NCBI RefSeq assembly: GCF_042654245.1
Contig: NZ_JBHSGI010000033.1
Span: 496,001-560,000 of the forward strand
Origin: Seohaeicola_A nanhaiensis
GTDB lineage: Bacteria; Pseudomonadota; Alphaproteobacteria; Rhodobacterales; Rhodobacteraceae
Direction of reading: 5' to 3'
DNA length: 64,000 bases
In this document: positions 51,185 to 59,579 of the stretch, in pieces
Layout of the letters: each line of letters opens with the position of its first letter
Position numbering within the stretch: the first letter of the stretch is position 1
Translations under genes and position numbers: made by a program
Notes under the pieces: model-generated
What the model was told of the DNA's origin: nothing
The model's input: the letters and a program-made list of their open reading frames with translations, nothing else
Databases searched by the model: none

Positions 51185-51469
51185 GGCGCAGCACTCCTTT
51201 TGATTCCCGCGCACCTTATAGGCAGGCCGATGCGTTTGCCTTGCGAAAAGCACCGCGGAACTGGAGTCTTGTGCAAGATTTCAGGTGTTACGGGATAAAA
51301 TGCCGAAGAATCTTGCGTCAAGATGGCCGGACTCGCTCAATGCCGCGCTGCGCGCCATGTTTCTGCGCCTGCACAATCGCCCTTGCGGGGCGACACGCAA
51401 TTTTGATACGCCGGCCTGGTGATCCTGGGCAATTTCCTTGCGCACCTATGCCAAACCGGAGTTCCGCCG
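51185..51469. promoter_or_regulatory. Divergent dgcN / mcl1 control region with two TCTTG-CAAGA palindromes
   Basis: The 285-bp gap holds TCTTG-TG-CAAGA (51267-51278) and TCTTG-CGT-CAAGA (51311-51323), about 44 bp apart centre-to-centre (four helical turns). They are good candidate operators. No regulator gene adjoins. The right part of the gap (51330-51450) shows nothing notable. Confidence 0.45.
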
Positions 51470-52429
51470 ATGTCCTTTCGCCTCCAGCCCGTGCCACCCG
51501 CCCGCCTGAACCGCTGCCAGCTCTTCGGGCCCGGCTCGAACACCAAGCTCTTCGCCAAGATGGCTGCCAGCGCGGCGGATGTGATCAATCTGGACCTCGA
51601 GGATTCGGTTGCCCCAACCGACAAGGACGCCGCCCGCGCCAATGTGATCGAGGCCATCGGGGCGGTCGACTGGGGCCGCAAGACGCTCTCCGTCCGCATC
51701 AACGGTCTCGATACCCCGTTCTGGTACCGCGACGTGGTCGACCTGCTCGAGCAAGCCGGCGACCGGCTTGACGCGATCATGATCCCCAAGGTCGGCTGCG
51801 CGGCTGACGTCTATGCCGTTGACGCGCTGGTCACCTCCATCGAACGCGCCAAGGGCCGCAGCAAGCCGTTGAAATTCGAGGTTATTATCGAATCCGCCGC
51901 CGGCATCGCCCATGTCGAGGAGATCGCGGCCTCTTCCCCCCGCCTGGAAGCGATGAGTCTCGGCGCCGCGGACTTCGCCGCCTCGATGGGAATGCAGACC
52001 ACCGGCATCGGCGGAACGCAGGAGGACTATTACATGCTGCGCGAAGGCCAGAAATACTGGTCCGACCCCTGGCATTGGGCGCAGACGGCCATCGTCGCCG
52101 CCTGCCGCACCCATGGCGTGCTGCCGGTCGACGGCCCGTTCGGCGATTTCTCCGACGATGACGGCTTCCGCGCCCAGTCCCTGCGCTCGGCGACGCTCGG
52201 CATGGTCGGCAAATGGGCGATCCACCCCAAGCAGATCGCCCTCGCCAACGAGGTCTTCACCCCGCCCGAGGCCAAGGTCGCCGAGGCGCGCGAGATCCTC
52301 GCCGCCATGGAAGAGGCCAAGCGCACCGGCGCGGGCGCAACCGTCTACAAGGGCCGGCTGGTCGACATCGCTTCGATCAAGCAGGCCGAGGTGATCGTGA
52401 AACAGTCCGAACTGATCGCCGCCGGCTGA
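51470..52429 (+). CDS. mcl1: L-malyl-CoA / beta-methylmalyl-CoA lyase
   Basis: A 319-residue HpcH/HpaI-family CoA ester lyase. From the start (MSFRLQPVPPARLNRCQLFGPGS) it follows the Rhodobacter Mcl1 sequence very closely as I recall it. Motifs include D-V-I-N-L-D-L-E-D-S-V-A-P (metal Glu/Asp), I-M-I-P-K-V-G, F-E-V-I-I-E-S-A-A-G-I and G-K-W-A-I-H-P-K-Q. Mcl1 cleaves malyl-CoA to acetyl-CoA and glyoxylate and handles beta-methylmalyl-CoA in the ethylmalonyl-CoA pathway. GGAG lies 8 nt before the ATG. Confidence 0.95.
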   Translation: MSFRLQPVPPARLNRCQLFGPGSNTKLFAKMAASAADVINLDLEDSVAPTDKDAARANVIEAIGAVDWGRKTLSVRINGLDTPFWYRDVVDLLEQAGDRLDAIMIPKVGCAADVYAVDALVTSIERAKGRSKPLKFEVIIESAAGIAHVEEIAASSPRLEAMSLGAADFAASMGMQTTGIGGTQEDYYMLREGQKYWSDPWHWAQTAIVAACRTHGVLPVDGPFGDFSDDDGFRAQSLRSATLGMVGKWAIHPKQIALANEVFTPPEAKVAEAREILAAMEEAKRTGAGATVYKGRLVDIASIKQAEVIVKQSELIAAG

Positions 52430-52435
52430 CAAATT

Positions 52436-52462
52436 GGCCGTTTTCCGCCGCGGAAAACGGCC
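52436..52462 (+). terminator. Perfect 11-bp hairpin downstream of mcl1
   Basis: GGCCGTTTTCC (52436-52446) and GGAAAACGGCC (52452-52462) form an uninterrupted 11-bp stem around a 5-nt loop, 6 nt after the mcl1 stop. There is no T-run after it, so it may act as an mRNA-end stabiliser or a weak terminator. Confidence 0.5.
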
Positions 52463-52657
52463 GAAGCCCTGTGAGGAATGCGCCCGCACGGGTGTCGCCG
52501 CCGGCGCATCCTGCGCTCCTCACGGGAAACAGGCGAAACCCCCGCACGAGTTCGCGGCCCTCAGGCCAGCTCTGGCACGGCCGCGGGCGCGCGTGCCGAG
52601 TTGCATAAGCCCCGCGGCCCGTCCATATAAGGCCAAACGGCAAGAGCAGGGCACCCT

Positions 52658-53620
52658 ATGACCCAGTATCTGGATTTCGAAAAACCGCTGGCCGAGATCG
52701 AAGGCAAGGCGGAAGAGCTGCGCGCACTGGCTCGGGGCGACAGCAAAGTGGATTTCGCCGACGAGGCGCGCGCGCTCGACGCCAAGGCGGCGACGATGCT
52801 GGACGAACTCTACAAGACCCTCACGCCCTGGCGCAAATGTCAGGTGGCACGCCACCCCGACCGGCCGCATTGCCGCGAGTATATCGACCAGCTCTTCACC
52901 GAATACACGCCGCTCGCCGGCGATCGGAACTTTGCAGACGATCACGCCATCATGGGCGGCCTCGCGCGGTTCGACGACAAGCCGGTGATGGTGATTGGCC
53001 ACGAAAAGGGCCACGACACCAAATCGCGGATCGAGCGCAACTTCGGCATGGCCCGCCCCGAGGGCTATCGCAAGGCGATCCGCCTGATGGAGCTTGCCGG
53101 CCGCTTCGGCCTCCCGGTCATCACGCTGGTCGACACCCCCGGCGCCTATCCCGGCAAGGGCGCGGAAGAGCGCGGCCAGTCCGAAGCCATCGCGCGCTCG
53201 ACCGAGGCCTGCCTGCAGATCCCCGTGCCGCTGGTGTCGGTTATCATCGGTGAAGGAGGCTCGGGCGGCGCGGTCGCCTTTGCCACCGCGAACCGCGTGG
53301 CGATGCTCGAGCATTCGGTCTACTCAGTGATCAGCCCGGAAGGCTGCGCCTCGATCCTGTGGAAGGATTCCGAGAAGATGGTCGAGGCGGCAGAACAGCT
53401 GCGCCTCACCGCGCAGGATCTGCAGACCCTCGGCGTGATCGACCGCATCATCCCCGAACCTCGGGGCGGCGCGCACCGCGACAAGGCCACGGCGATCAAG
53501 GCGGTCGGCAAGGCGATCGGCGCGATGCTGGGCGAGATGAAAAAGAAGGACGGCGCCGCTTTGGTCAAGGACCGCCGCCAGAAATACCTGGAAATGGGCT
53601 CCAAGGGACTGGCGGCTTAG
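52658..53620 (+). CDS. accA: Acetyl-CoA carboxylase carboxyltransferase subunit alpha
   Basis: A 320-residue AccA: M-T-Q-Y-L-D-F-E-K-P-L-A-E-I-E at the start, V-I-G-H-E-K-G, R-N-F-G-M-A-R-P-E-G-Y-R-K-A-I-R-L-M, D-T-P-G-A-Y-P-G-K-G-A-E-E-R-G-Q and E-G-G-S-G-G-A-V-A-F, the last being the oxyanion-hole segment. Complete. It carries the carboxyl from biotin to acetyl-CoA with AccD, the first step of fatty acid synthesis. Single gene here; the partner AccD is not in view. Confidence 0.96.
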   Translation: MTQYLDFEKPLAEIEGKAEELRALARGDSKVDFADEARALDAKAATMLDELYKTLTPWRKCQVARHPDRPHCREYIDQLFTEYTPLAGDRNFADDHAIMGGLARFDDKPVMVIGHEKGHDTKSRIERNFGMARPEGYRKAIRLMELAGRFGLPVITLVDTPGAYPGKGAEERGQSEAIARSTEACLQIPVPLVSVIIGEGGSGGAVAFATANRVAMLEHSVYSVISPEGCASILWKDSEKMVEAAEQLRLTAQDLQTLGVIDRIIPEPRGGAHRDKATAIKAVGKAIGAMLGEMKKKDGAALVKDRRQKYLEMGSKGLAA

Positions 53621-53677
53621 CCCTGGTCGGTCAGGCTCTGCCGCAAGCGTCCGGATGGCCGTGTTGCGGATGGTGTT

Positions 53678-54064
53678 TCACCCTTCCTTCTTCGGCAAGC
53701 CATCCGCCATTTCCACCCAATCCACCCTCTCGTCCCAATGCACATGCGACTCGGGCAACAAATCGCTCGTGTCATCCAGCAGTGCGACATAGAAATGTGT
53801 CTCTCCCGGATAGCGCTCGGCGGCATAGGCCACCGGCGCACCGCAGGTGCCGCAGAACATCCGCCGAACCCCGGGGCTCGAGACAAAGACCTTCGGCTCT
53901 TCCCCGGTCCACTTCCACGCCCCGTCCGGCACCCCTAGGAAGGTGGTAAAGGCCGAGGCTGTCTGCCTCCGGCAGCTCTCGCAGTGGCAGTGCGAGCACC
54001 AGTTCGCCTCCCCCTCGAAGGCAAAGGAGACCGCTCCGCACAGGCAATGTCCGGTTCTCGTCAT
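53678..54064 (-). CDS. GFA family protein (glutathione-dependent formaldehyde-activating domain)
   Basis: A 128-residue Mss4/GFA-fold protein. Zinc cysteines are visible as G-H-C-L-C-G-A-V (C7, C9), C-S-H-C-H-C-E-S-C-R-R and M-F-C-G-T-C-G-A-P. The central beta-strands follow the family pattern. True formaldehyde-activating activity is shown for few members; most, like this one, are of unknown role. It converges on accA with a 57-nt gap. Confidence 0.88.
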   Translation of the reverse strand: MTRTGHCLCGAVSFAFEGEANWCSHCHCESCRRQTASAFTTFLGVPDGAWKWTGEEPKVFVSSPGVRRMFCGTCGAPVAYAAERYPGETHFYVALLDDTSDLLPESHVHWDERVDWVEMADGLPKKEG

Positions 54065-54178
54065 GACGCGACTCCCCTCGTGGCCGCACCAGCCTAGACG
54101 CCAACCGCAAATCCGGGCAAGGGGGCGCGCCCGTGCGGTCCGGCAGACGACGCGGCCAGCCGGACCCGGTTCAGGGGC

Positions 54179-55033
54179 CTAGACCACGGCTTCCAGCGTC
54201 TTGCGCATTGGCGTTGTCGGGTGGCCGATCAGCCGGGACAGGTCACGGTTCTGCGTCATCAGCGCGCCATGCGCGGCCTTGGCGTCGCTGTCGGCCAGAA
54301 TCGCCGCGAAGCCCGCCGGCAGACCCGCCCCGACCAGCGCGTCCTTGTAGGCGGCCTCGGGCAGATCGACATAGACGACCGGCTTGCCCGAAACCTCTGC
54401 CAGCAGCGCGGCATATTCGCCCAGCGTGAAGGCCGTATCGCCCCCCAGCTCGTAGACCTTGCCTTCGTGCCCGCTGCCCGCCAGCACCTGCGCGGCGGCC
54501 TCGGCATAATCCTCGCGCGCGGCCGTCGCCAGCCGCCCCGCGCCGGCAGCGCCGAAGTGCTGGCCCATCGCCAGCGCCTGCGCGGCGCTCCCGGCAATGT
54601 TCTCGGAATACCAGCCGTTGCGCAGGAAGGTGAAGGGAATACCGCTGGCCCGGATCGCCGCCTCGGTCGCCACATGCTCTTCACCCAGCGCCATTCCACG
54701 GGTATCGGCGTTCAGCAGCGAGGTATAGGCGATGAACCCCACCCCGGCGGCCTTGGCTGCGTCGATCACATTGGCATGCTGCACCGCCCGCTGCCCGACC
54801 TCCGACGAGGAGATCAGCAGCAGCCGGTCAACCCCCGTCAGCGCGGCCTTCAGGCTGTCGGCATCGGTATAATCCCCCTGGCGTGTCGCAATCCCTTCCG
54901 CCGCATAAGCCGCGCGGGCGGCATCCGAACGCACCAGGGCGATGATGTTCTCTGCCGGTACCAGTTTTCGAAGGTGCGCGATCACCAGCTTGCCCAGTTG
55001 TCCCGAGGCGCCGGTTACAAGGTAGGTTGTCAT
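54179..55033 (-). CDS. NAD(P)H-binding SDR, quinone oxidoreductase 2 (QorB/NmrA) type
   Basis: A 284-residue NmrA-like atypical SDR: MTTYLVTGASGQLGKLVIAHL dinucleotide motif, then L-L-L-I-S-S-S-E-V-G-Q-R, Y-T-S-L-L-N-A-D, F-T-F-L-R-N-G-W-Y-S-E-N-I. These are typical of QorB (YtfG). Expected to reduce quinones with NADPH. It is divergent from an HxlR regulator, the usual genome pairing for this enzyme. Confidence 0.9.
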   Translation of the reverse strand: MTTYLVTGASGQLGKLVIAHLRKLVPAENIIALVRSDAARAAYAAEGIATRQGDYTDADSLKAALTGVDRLLLISSSEVGQRAVQHANVIDAAKAAGVGFIAYTSLLNADTRGMALGEEHVATEAAIRASGIPFTFLRNGWYSENIAGSAAQALAMGQHFGAAGAGRLATAAREDYAEAAAQVLAGSGHEGKVYELGGDTAFTLGEYAALLAEVSGKPVVYVDLPEAAYKDALVGAGLPAGFAAILADSDAKAAHGALMTQNRDLSRLIGHPTTPMRKTLEAVV

Positions 55034-55144
55034 CGTCTGTTCCTTTCAGGTCTCGAATCGAATACAAGTCTCATTTAGAGACCATTGCTTCTCCTGAGAA
55101 GGAGGCAGTAATTCATTACAAGGTAACAGGAAGGGACCCGCCCC
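55034..55144. promoter_or_regulatory. Divergent qorB-like / HxlR control region
   Basis: This 111-bp gap holds GTCTC-attta-GAGAC (55068-55082) and CTTCTC-CT-GAGAAG near 55088-55101. HxlR-type regulators usually repress such divergent oxidoreductase genes through inverted repeats in this gap. Which repeat is bound is unknown. Confidence 0.45.
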
Positions 55145-55552
55145 ATGCCGACCGCTCCTCAAAACCGGCTCGACGCCTGGAAGGCGCTGGGCTTCGATCC
55201 GTCCAACTGCCCGGTGCGCCAGGTGCTTGACCACGTCTCGGCCAAATGGCCGACGCTGGTGATGCTGGAACTGCGCCAGGGGCCGCAGCGGTTCAACGCG
55301 CTGTTCCGCATCCTGCCCGACATCTCGAAGCGGATGCTGGCCCAGTCGCTGCGCGATCTCGAGCGCGACGGGCTGGTGCGGCGCGAGGTCTTCGACACCA
55401 AGCCGCCCGGCGTCAGCTACAGCCTGACCGACATGGGCCGGTCATTTCTGGCGCGCTTCCTTACCCTCGTGGAGTGGGCGGACGAGAATATGCCCGCGAT
55501 CCTCGCGGCCCGAACCGAGTTCGAAACCACCGCCCCCGGACAGGCCGTCTGA
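55145..55552 (+). CDS. HxlR family transcriptional regulator (QorR/HypR type)
   Basis: A 135-residue winged-helix regulator: N-C-P-V-R-Q-V-L-D-H-V-S-A-K-W-P-T-L-V-M-L-E-L at ~residues 22-44, L-P-D-I-S-K-R-M-L-A-Q-S-L-R-D-L-E-R-D-G-L-V and D-T-K-P-P-G-V-S-Y-S-L-T. The conserved Cys (C22-region) before the first DNA-binding helix is the redox sensor in characterised disulfide-stress HxlR regulators. It likely represses the divergent oxidoreductase until quinone or aldehyde stress. Confidence 0.9.
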   Translation: MPTAPQNRLDAWKALGFDPSNCPVRQVLDHVSAKWPTLVMLELRQGPQRFNALFRILPDISKRMLAQSLRDLERDGLVRREVFDTKPPGVSYSLTDMGRSFLARFLTLVEWADENMPAILAARTEFETTAPGQAV

Positions 55553-55641
55553 GCCATGCAGCGGCGGTCCAGCGCGAACCACCCTAGCAGATCGGGGCGA
55601 AATCGGCTAAGCCCGCGCCTTCTGAACGAGGGATCGCCCAA

Positions 55642-56547
55642 ATGACCACACGCGCCGGATTCGTAGCCCTGATCGGCGAGCCCAACGCGGGCAAGTCGAC
55701 CTTGCTGAACCGCATGGTGGGGGCCAAGGTCTCGATCGTCACCCACAAGGTTCAGACCACGCGCGCACGGATCCGCGGCGTCGCCATGGCCGGGGACAGC
55801 CAGATCGTGTTTGTCGACACCCCGGGCTTGTTTCAGCCCCGCCGCCGGCTCGACCGCGCGATGGTCGCCGCCGCCTGGAGCGGCGCGGCCGATGCCGATG
55901 TCGTCGTGCTGCTGATCGAGGCGCATCGCGGCATCACCGAGGGCGTCGAGCGCATTCTTGAACGCCTGACCGAGATCGGTCAGGGCCGCAAGGTGGCGCT
56001 GGCCATCAACAAGATCGACCGGGTTCAGGCCGAGTCGCTGCTGGCGCTGACCAAGGACATGAACGAGCGCTTTCCCTTCGTCGAAACCTTCCTGATCTCC
56101 GCTGAAAAGGGCCATGGCGTCGAACATCTGCGCGACTGGCTGGCGGGCGAGGTGCCCGAAGGCCCCTGGCTCTATCCCGAAGACCAGATCGCCGATCTGC
56201 CGATGCGCATGATCGCTGCCGAGATGACGCGCGAAAAGCTGACGCTGCGGCTGCACCAGGAACTGCCGTACCAGCTCACCGTCGAGACCGAGAACTGGGA
56301 AGAGCGCAAGGACGGCTCGGCCCGGATTGACCAGATCGTCTATGTCATCCGCGACGGCCACAAGGGCATCGTACTGGGGCACAAGGGCGAAACGATCAAG
56401 GCGGTCGGCAAGGCCGCGCGGGAAGAACTGGAAGAGTTCCTCGGCCGCAAGGTCCACCTCTTCCTGCAGGTCAAGGTGCGCCCGAACTGGCTGGAGGAAT
56501 CCGAGCGCTATTCGGAAATGGGCCTCGATTTCAAGGACGGCAACTGA
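55642..56547 (+). CDS. era: GTPase Era
   Basis: A 301-residue Ras-like GTPase with G1 GEPNAGKST, the G3 D-T-P-G, G4 N-K-I-D and G5 S-A-E-K-G motifs. The C-terminal KH domain contains V-L-G-H-K-G-E-T-I-K-A-V-G-K-A-A-R-E-E-L-E. Era assists 16S rRNA maturation and 30S assembly. Full length. DUF1491 follows by 3 nt. Confidence 0.97.
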   Translation: MTTRAGFVALIGEPNAGKSTLLNRMVGAKVSIVTHKVQTTRARIRGVAMAGDSQIVFVDTPGLFQPRRRLDRAMVAAAWSGAADADVVVLLIEAHRGITEGVERILERLTEIGQGRKVALAINKIDRVQAESLLALTKDMNERFPFVETFLISAEKGHGVEHLRDWLAGEVPEGPWLYPEDQIADLPMRMIAAEMTREKLTLRLHQELPYQLTVETENWEERKDGSARIDQIVYVIRDGHKGIVLGHKGETIKAVGKAAREELEEFLGRKVHLFLQVKVRPNWLEESERYSEMGLDFKDGN

Positions 56548-56550
56548 GCG

Positions 56551-56883
56551 TTGGCCCGGCTCGCGACCGAATTCTGGGTCAAGGCCTATCTCGCTAGGCT
56601 GCGGCTGCAGGGCATTGCCGGCTATGTTATGGCGCACGGCGACGATGTGGCTGGCGCCGTGCTGGTCAAGCTGAACACGCTCGACGGCCAGGCCCGGGCC
56701 TTCCAGCGCAGCTTTGACATGGCCGCGGATGCGCGGGTCTGGGTCGAACTTGCGAGTGGCCCCGAGTCCGATGTCGATGCTGCTTTGTCCCGTCAGCGCG
56801 ACTTCGACTCCGACGCATGGATCATCGAGGTCGAGGACCGCGCAGGCCGCCACCTGCTGAACGAGGCGGGACTTTCCGACTGA
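56551..56883 (+). CDS. DUF1491 family protein
   Basis: A 110-residue protein of unknown function. Its start is TTG (56551), 3 nt after the era stop; the N-terminus A-R-L-A-T-E-F-W-V-K-A-Y-L-A-R-L-R fits the family. Later segments D-D-V-A-G-A-V-L-V-K and D-S-D-A-W-I-I-E-V-E-D-R-A-G-R-H-L-L are the other conserved parts. Probably co-expressed with era; ends at a strong bidirectional terminator. Confidence 0.85.
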   Translation: MARLATEFWVKAYLARLRLQGIAGYVMAHGDDVAGAVLVKLNTLDGQARAFQRSFDMAADARVWVELASGPESDVDAALSRQRDFDSDAWIIEVEDRAGRHLLNEAGLSD

Positions 56884-56893
56884 GACAAATAAA

Positions 56894-56927
56894 GAACCGC
56901 CCCCGGACGTCCGGAGGCGGCTCTTTT
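56894..56927. terminator. Bidirectional Rho-independent terminator between DUF1491 and pckA
   Basis: CCGCC-c-CCGGA (56897-56907) pairs with TCCGG-a-GGCGG (56910-56920), a near-perfect stem. It is followed on the plus strand by CTCTTTT and on the minus strand by TTCTTTATTT. It can end transcription from both convergent genes. Confidence 0.9.
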
Positions 56928-56942
56928 GTCGGGGCAGGGGCC

Positions 56943-58541
56943 TCAGCCGATGGCGGCGGCCTTCACGTCCTCGTCGATATAGGGGACGTATTTGGCGAAG
57001 TTGTCCGCGAACATCTGCACCAGCTTGGCCGCCTGCTTGTCATAGGCCGCCTTGTCGTCCCAGGTGCGGCGCGGGTCGAGCAGCATCTGCGGCACACCCG
57101 GCACATCGACCGGCACGTCGAAGCCGAAGTTCGGATCCTTGCGGAAGGTCACTTCGGCCAGGGTGCCGTCCAGCGCCGCGGTCAGCAGGCCACGGGTCGC
57201 CTTGATCGGCATCCGGTTGCCGGTGCCATAGGCACCACCGGTCCAGCCGGTGTTCACCAGCCAGCAGGTCGCGCCGTGCTGGGCGATCTTCTCGCGCAGC
57301 AGGTTGCCATAGACTTCCGGACGGCGCGGCATGAAGGGCGCGCCGAAACAGGTCGAGAAAGTCGGCTCGGGCTCGGTCACGCCGCGCTCGGTGCCGGCAA
57401 CTTTCGAGGTGAAGCCGCTCAGGAAGTGATACATCGCCTGTGCCGGCGTCAGCCGCGCGATCGGGGGCAGGACCCCGAAGGCGTCGCAGGTCAGCATGAT
57501 GATGTTCTTGGGATGCCCGCCCAGAGCCGAGGCCGAGGCGTTCGAGATATAGTCCAGCGGATAGGCCGCGCGCATGTTCGCGGTCAGGCTGTCATCCTCG
57601 AAATCCAGCTCGAAGGTCTCCTCGTCGAAGACCATGTTCTCGATCACGGTGCCGAACTTGGAGGTGGTCGCATAGATCTCCGGCTCGGCCTCGGGGCTCA
57701 GCGAGATGGTCTTGGCATAGCAGCCGCCTTCGAAGTTGAAGGTGCCGCGATCCGACCAGCCGTGCTCGTCGTCGCCGATCAGTACACGGGCCGGATCCGC
57801 CGAAAGCGTGGTCTTGCCGGTGCCCGACAGGCCGAAGAAGACGGCGGTGTCGACGGGGTTGCCCTTGGCGTGGTTGGCCGAGCAGTGCATCGGCATGATG
57901 CCCTTCTCGGGCAGCAGGTAGTTCAGCAGCGTGAACACCGATTTCTTGTTCTCGCCCGCATACTCCGTGCCGCCGATCAGGATCATCTTGCGATCGAAGT
58001 TCATCGCGATGACGGTTTCCGTGCGGCAGTTGTGCTTTTTCGGGTCTGCCTGGAAGCTCGGGCAGTTGATCACCGTCCAGTCGGCGGTAAAGTCATCGAG
58101 ATCCGCGCGATCCGGGCGGCGCAGCATGTGGCGGATGAACAGACCGTGCCAGGCCAGTTCCGTGACCATCCGCACGTCGATCGAATGCGCGGGATCCGCG
58201 CCGCCAATCAGGTCCTGAACGAAATAATCGCGGCCCTTCATGTGCTCCAGCATGTCGGCATAGAGCGCATCAAAGCCCTCGGGCGACATGGCCGCGTTGT
58301 TTTCCCACCAGATTTTGTCGGCGACGCTGTCGGTCTTGACGATGTGCTTGTCCTTGGGCGAGCGGCCGGTGAATTTGCCCGTGGTCACGAGCAGCGCGCC
58401 GCCCTTGCCCAGCCGGCCCTCGCCACGGCGCAGAGCGGCTTCCACAAGCGCCGGCTCCATGAGGTTGTAATGAACCTCGCCGAGACCGGTGATGCCTTGA
58501 TCTTCGAGGCGGAACCTCGGGTTGACGTGTCCAGATGTCAT
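56943..58541 (-). CDS. pckA: Phosphoenolpyruvate carboxykinase (ATP)
   Basis: A 532-residue ATP-type PEPCK. Key motifs: G-K-F-T-G-R-S-P-K-D-K at ~60, C-S-A-N-H-A-K-G, the kinase P-loop F-G-L-S-G-T-G-K-T-T-L-S, L-I-G-D-D-E-H-G-W, and R-I-P-like V-G-T-G-N-R-M-P-I-K-A-T-R. It makes PEP from oxaloacetate in gluconeogenesis. ATG 58541 has AAGGAGA upstream. It is divergent from chvI, an arrangement shared across Rhizobiales and Rhodobacterales. Confidence 0.97.
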   Translation of the reverse strand: MTSGHVNPRFRLEDQGITGLGEVHYNLMEPALVEAALRRGEGRLGKGGALLVTTGKFTGRSPKDKHIVKTDSVADKIWWENNAAMSPEGFDALYADMLEHMKGRDYFVQDLIGGADPAHSIDVRMVTELAWHGLFIRHMLRRPDRADLDDFTADWTVINCPSFQADPKKHNCRTETVIAMNFDRKMILIGGTEYAGENKKSVFTLLNYLLPEKGIMPMHCSANHAKGNPVDTAVFFGLSGTGKTTLSADPARVLIGDDEHGWSDRGTFNFEGGCYAKTISLSPEAEPEIYATTSKFGTVIENMVFDEETFELDFEDDSLTANMRAAYPLDYISNASASALGGHPKNIIMLTCDAFGVLPPIARLTPAQAMYHFLSGFTSKVAGTERGVTEPEPTFSTCFGAPFMPRRPEVYGNLLREKIAQHGATCWLVNTGWTGGAYGTGNRMPIKATRGLLTAALDGTLAEVTFRKDPNFGFDVPVDVPGVPQMLLDPRRTWDDKAAYDKQAAKLVQMFADNFAKYVPYIDEDVKAAAIG

Positions 58542-58868
58542 GCGGGTTAGTCTCCTTGGACGGCGCTCGATCGCCGGCGCAAGGGGGCGCCGGATGCCGT
58601 TGTCGGGTCTTAACATGCCGGTCGAAGGCGTGAACAGGACGCTTTGGCGCAGTTAGCGCCATCACCGATACGTTTAGCGCAACCATGCCCGTTCGGCGGT
58701 CCCGGCTTCGTGGCGTTTCTGCGACAATTCAGCCATTCCTAACACTTTTTTGCCAGATTTGCCTCCTAACGCTTGAGTGATTCGCACTTAAGGATTGATT
58801 CGAAAGGTCAAAGCGGCGATGTATTCACAAAAAAATAGCGAATAACGAGCAGCATAGGGGCACTTCAG
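58542..58868. other. 327-nt divergent region between pckA and chvI with GCGCTAA repeats
   Basis: No gene seen. Near pckA, TTAGCGC occurs at 58653-58659 and 58674-58680, a 21-bp direct repeat, and TTTGGCGC at 58643-58650 is a variant of the same unit. On the minus strand these read GCGCTAAA, GCGCTAAC, GCGCCAAA. The chvI side (58740-58860) is AT-rich with a long A-run before the start. Both promoters must lie here. Regulator unknown; the neighbouring response regulator is an obvious candidate. Confidence 0.45.
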
Positions 58869-59570
58869 ATGTCTAAGATCGCATTGGTGGACGACGACAG
58901 GAACATCCTGACGTCGGTCTCGATGACGCTTGAGGCCGAGGGTTTCGAGGTCGAAACCTACAACGACGGACAGGCGGCGCTGGACGCATTCAACAAGAAA
59001 CTGCCCGACATGGCGGTTCTGGACATCAAGATGCCGCGGATGGACGGCATGGACCTGCTGCAACGCCTGCGCCAGAAAACCCAGATGCCGGTGATCTTCC
59101 TGACCTCCAAGGATGATGAGATCGACGAGGTTCTGGGCCTTCGCATGGGCGCCGACGACTATGTGAAGAAGCCGTTCAGCCAGCGCCTCCTGGTCGAGCG
59201 CATCCGCGCGCTGCTGCGCCGGCAAGAGGCCGTGGAAGGCGACGCGGTCGGCACCGGCCCCGAGGCCAAGGTGATGGAACGCGGCCATCTCCGCATGGAC
59301 CCGCTGCGTCACGCGGTGACCTGGAAGGGCAAGGATGTCTCGCTGACGGTGACCGAATTCCTGCTGCTCCAGGCGCTGGCGCAACGCCCCGGCTTCGTGA
59401 AGTCGCGCGACCAGCTGATGGACGTGGCCTATGACGATCAGGTCTATGTCGACGACCGCACGATCGACAGCCACATCAAGCGTCTGCGCAAGAAGATGCG
59501 CACCGCCGACGACGATTTTTCGGCCATCGAAACGCTTTACGGAATCGGCTACCGTTACAACGAAGAATAG
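58869..59570 (+). CDS. chvI: Response regulator ChvI (OmpR family)
   Basis: A 233-residue two-component regulator: receiver with the acidic pocket D8-D9-D10 and phosphoacceptor Asp52 (V-L-D52-I-K-M-P), Thr and Lys in the standard places (F-L-T-S, V-K-K-P-F), and an OmpR winged helix C-terminus (S-R-D-Q-L-M-D-V-A-Y-D-D-Q-V-Y-V-D-D-R-T-I-D-S-H-I-K-R-L-R). It acts with ChvG and in related species controls envelope, acid and carbon responses. chvG follows 9 nt later. Confidence 0.95.
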   Translation: MSKIALVDDDRNILTSVSMTLEAEGFEVETYNDGQAALDAFNKKLPDMAVLDIKMPRMDGMDLLQRLRQKTQMPVIFLTSKDDEIDEVLGLRMGADDYVKKPFSQRLLVERIRALLRRQEAVEGDAVGTGPEAKVMERGHLRMDPLRHAVTWKGKDVSLTVTEFLLLQALAQRPGFVKSRDQLMDVAYDDQVYVDDRTIDSHIKRLRKKMRTADDDFSAIETLYGIGYRYNEE

Positions 59571-59579
59571 ACAGCGCCG

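Noticed and set aside
52613..52621. CATAAGCCC half-site upstream of accA as another copy of the island operator
   Set aside because: Only one half matches (CATAAGCCCCGCGG); the second half is absent. A second CATAAGCC-like half-site at about 54903 is inside coding sequence, so single half-sites are expected by chance.
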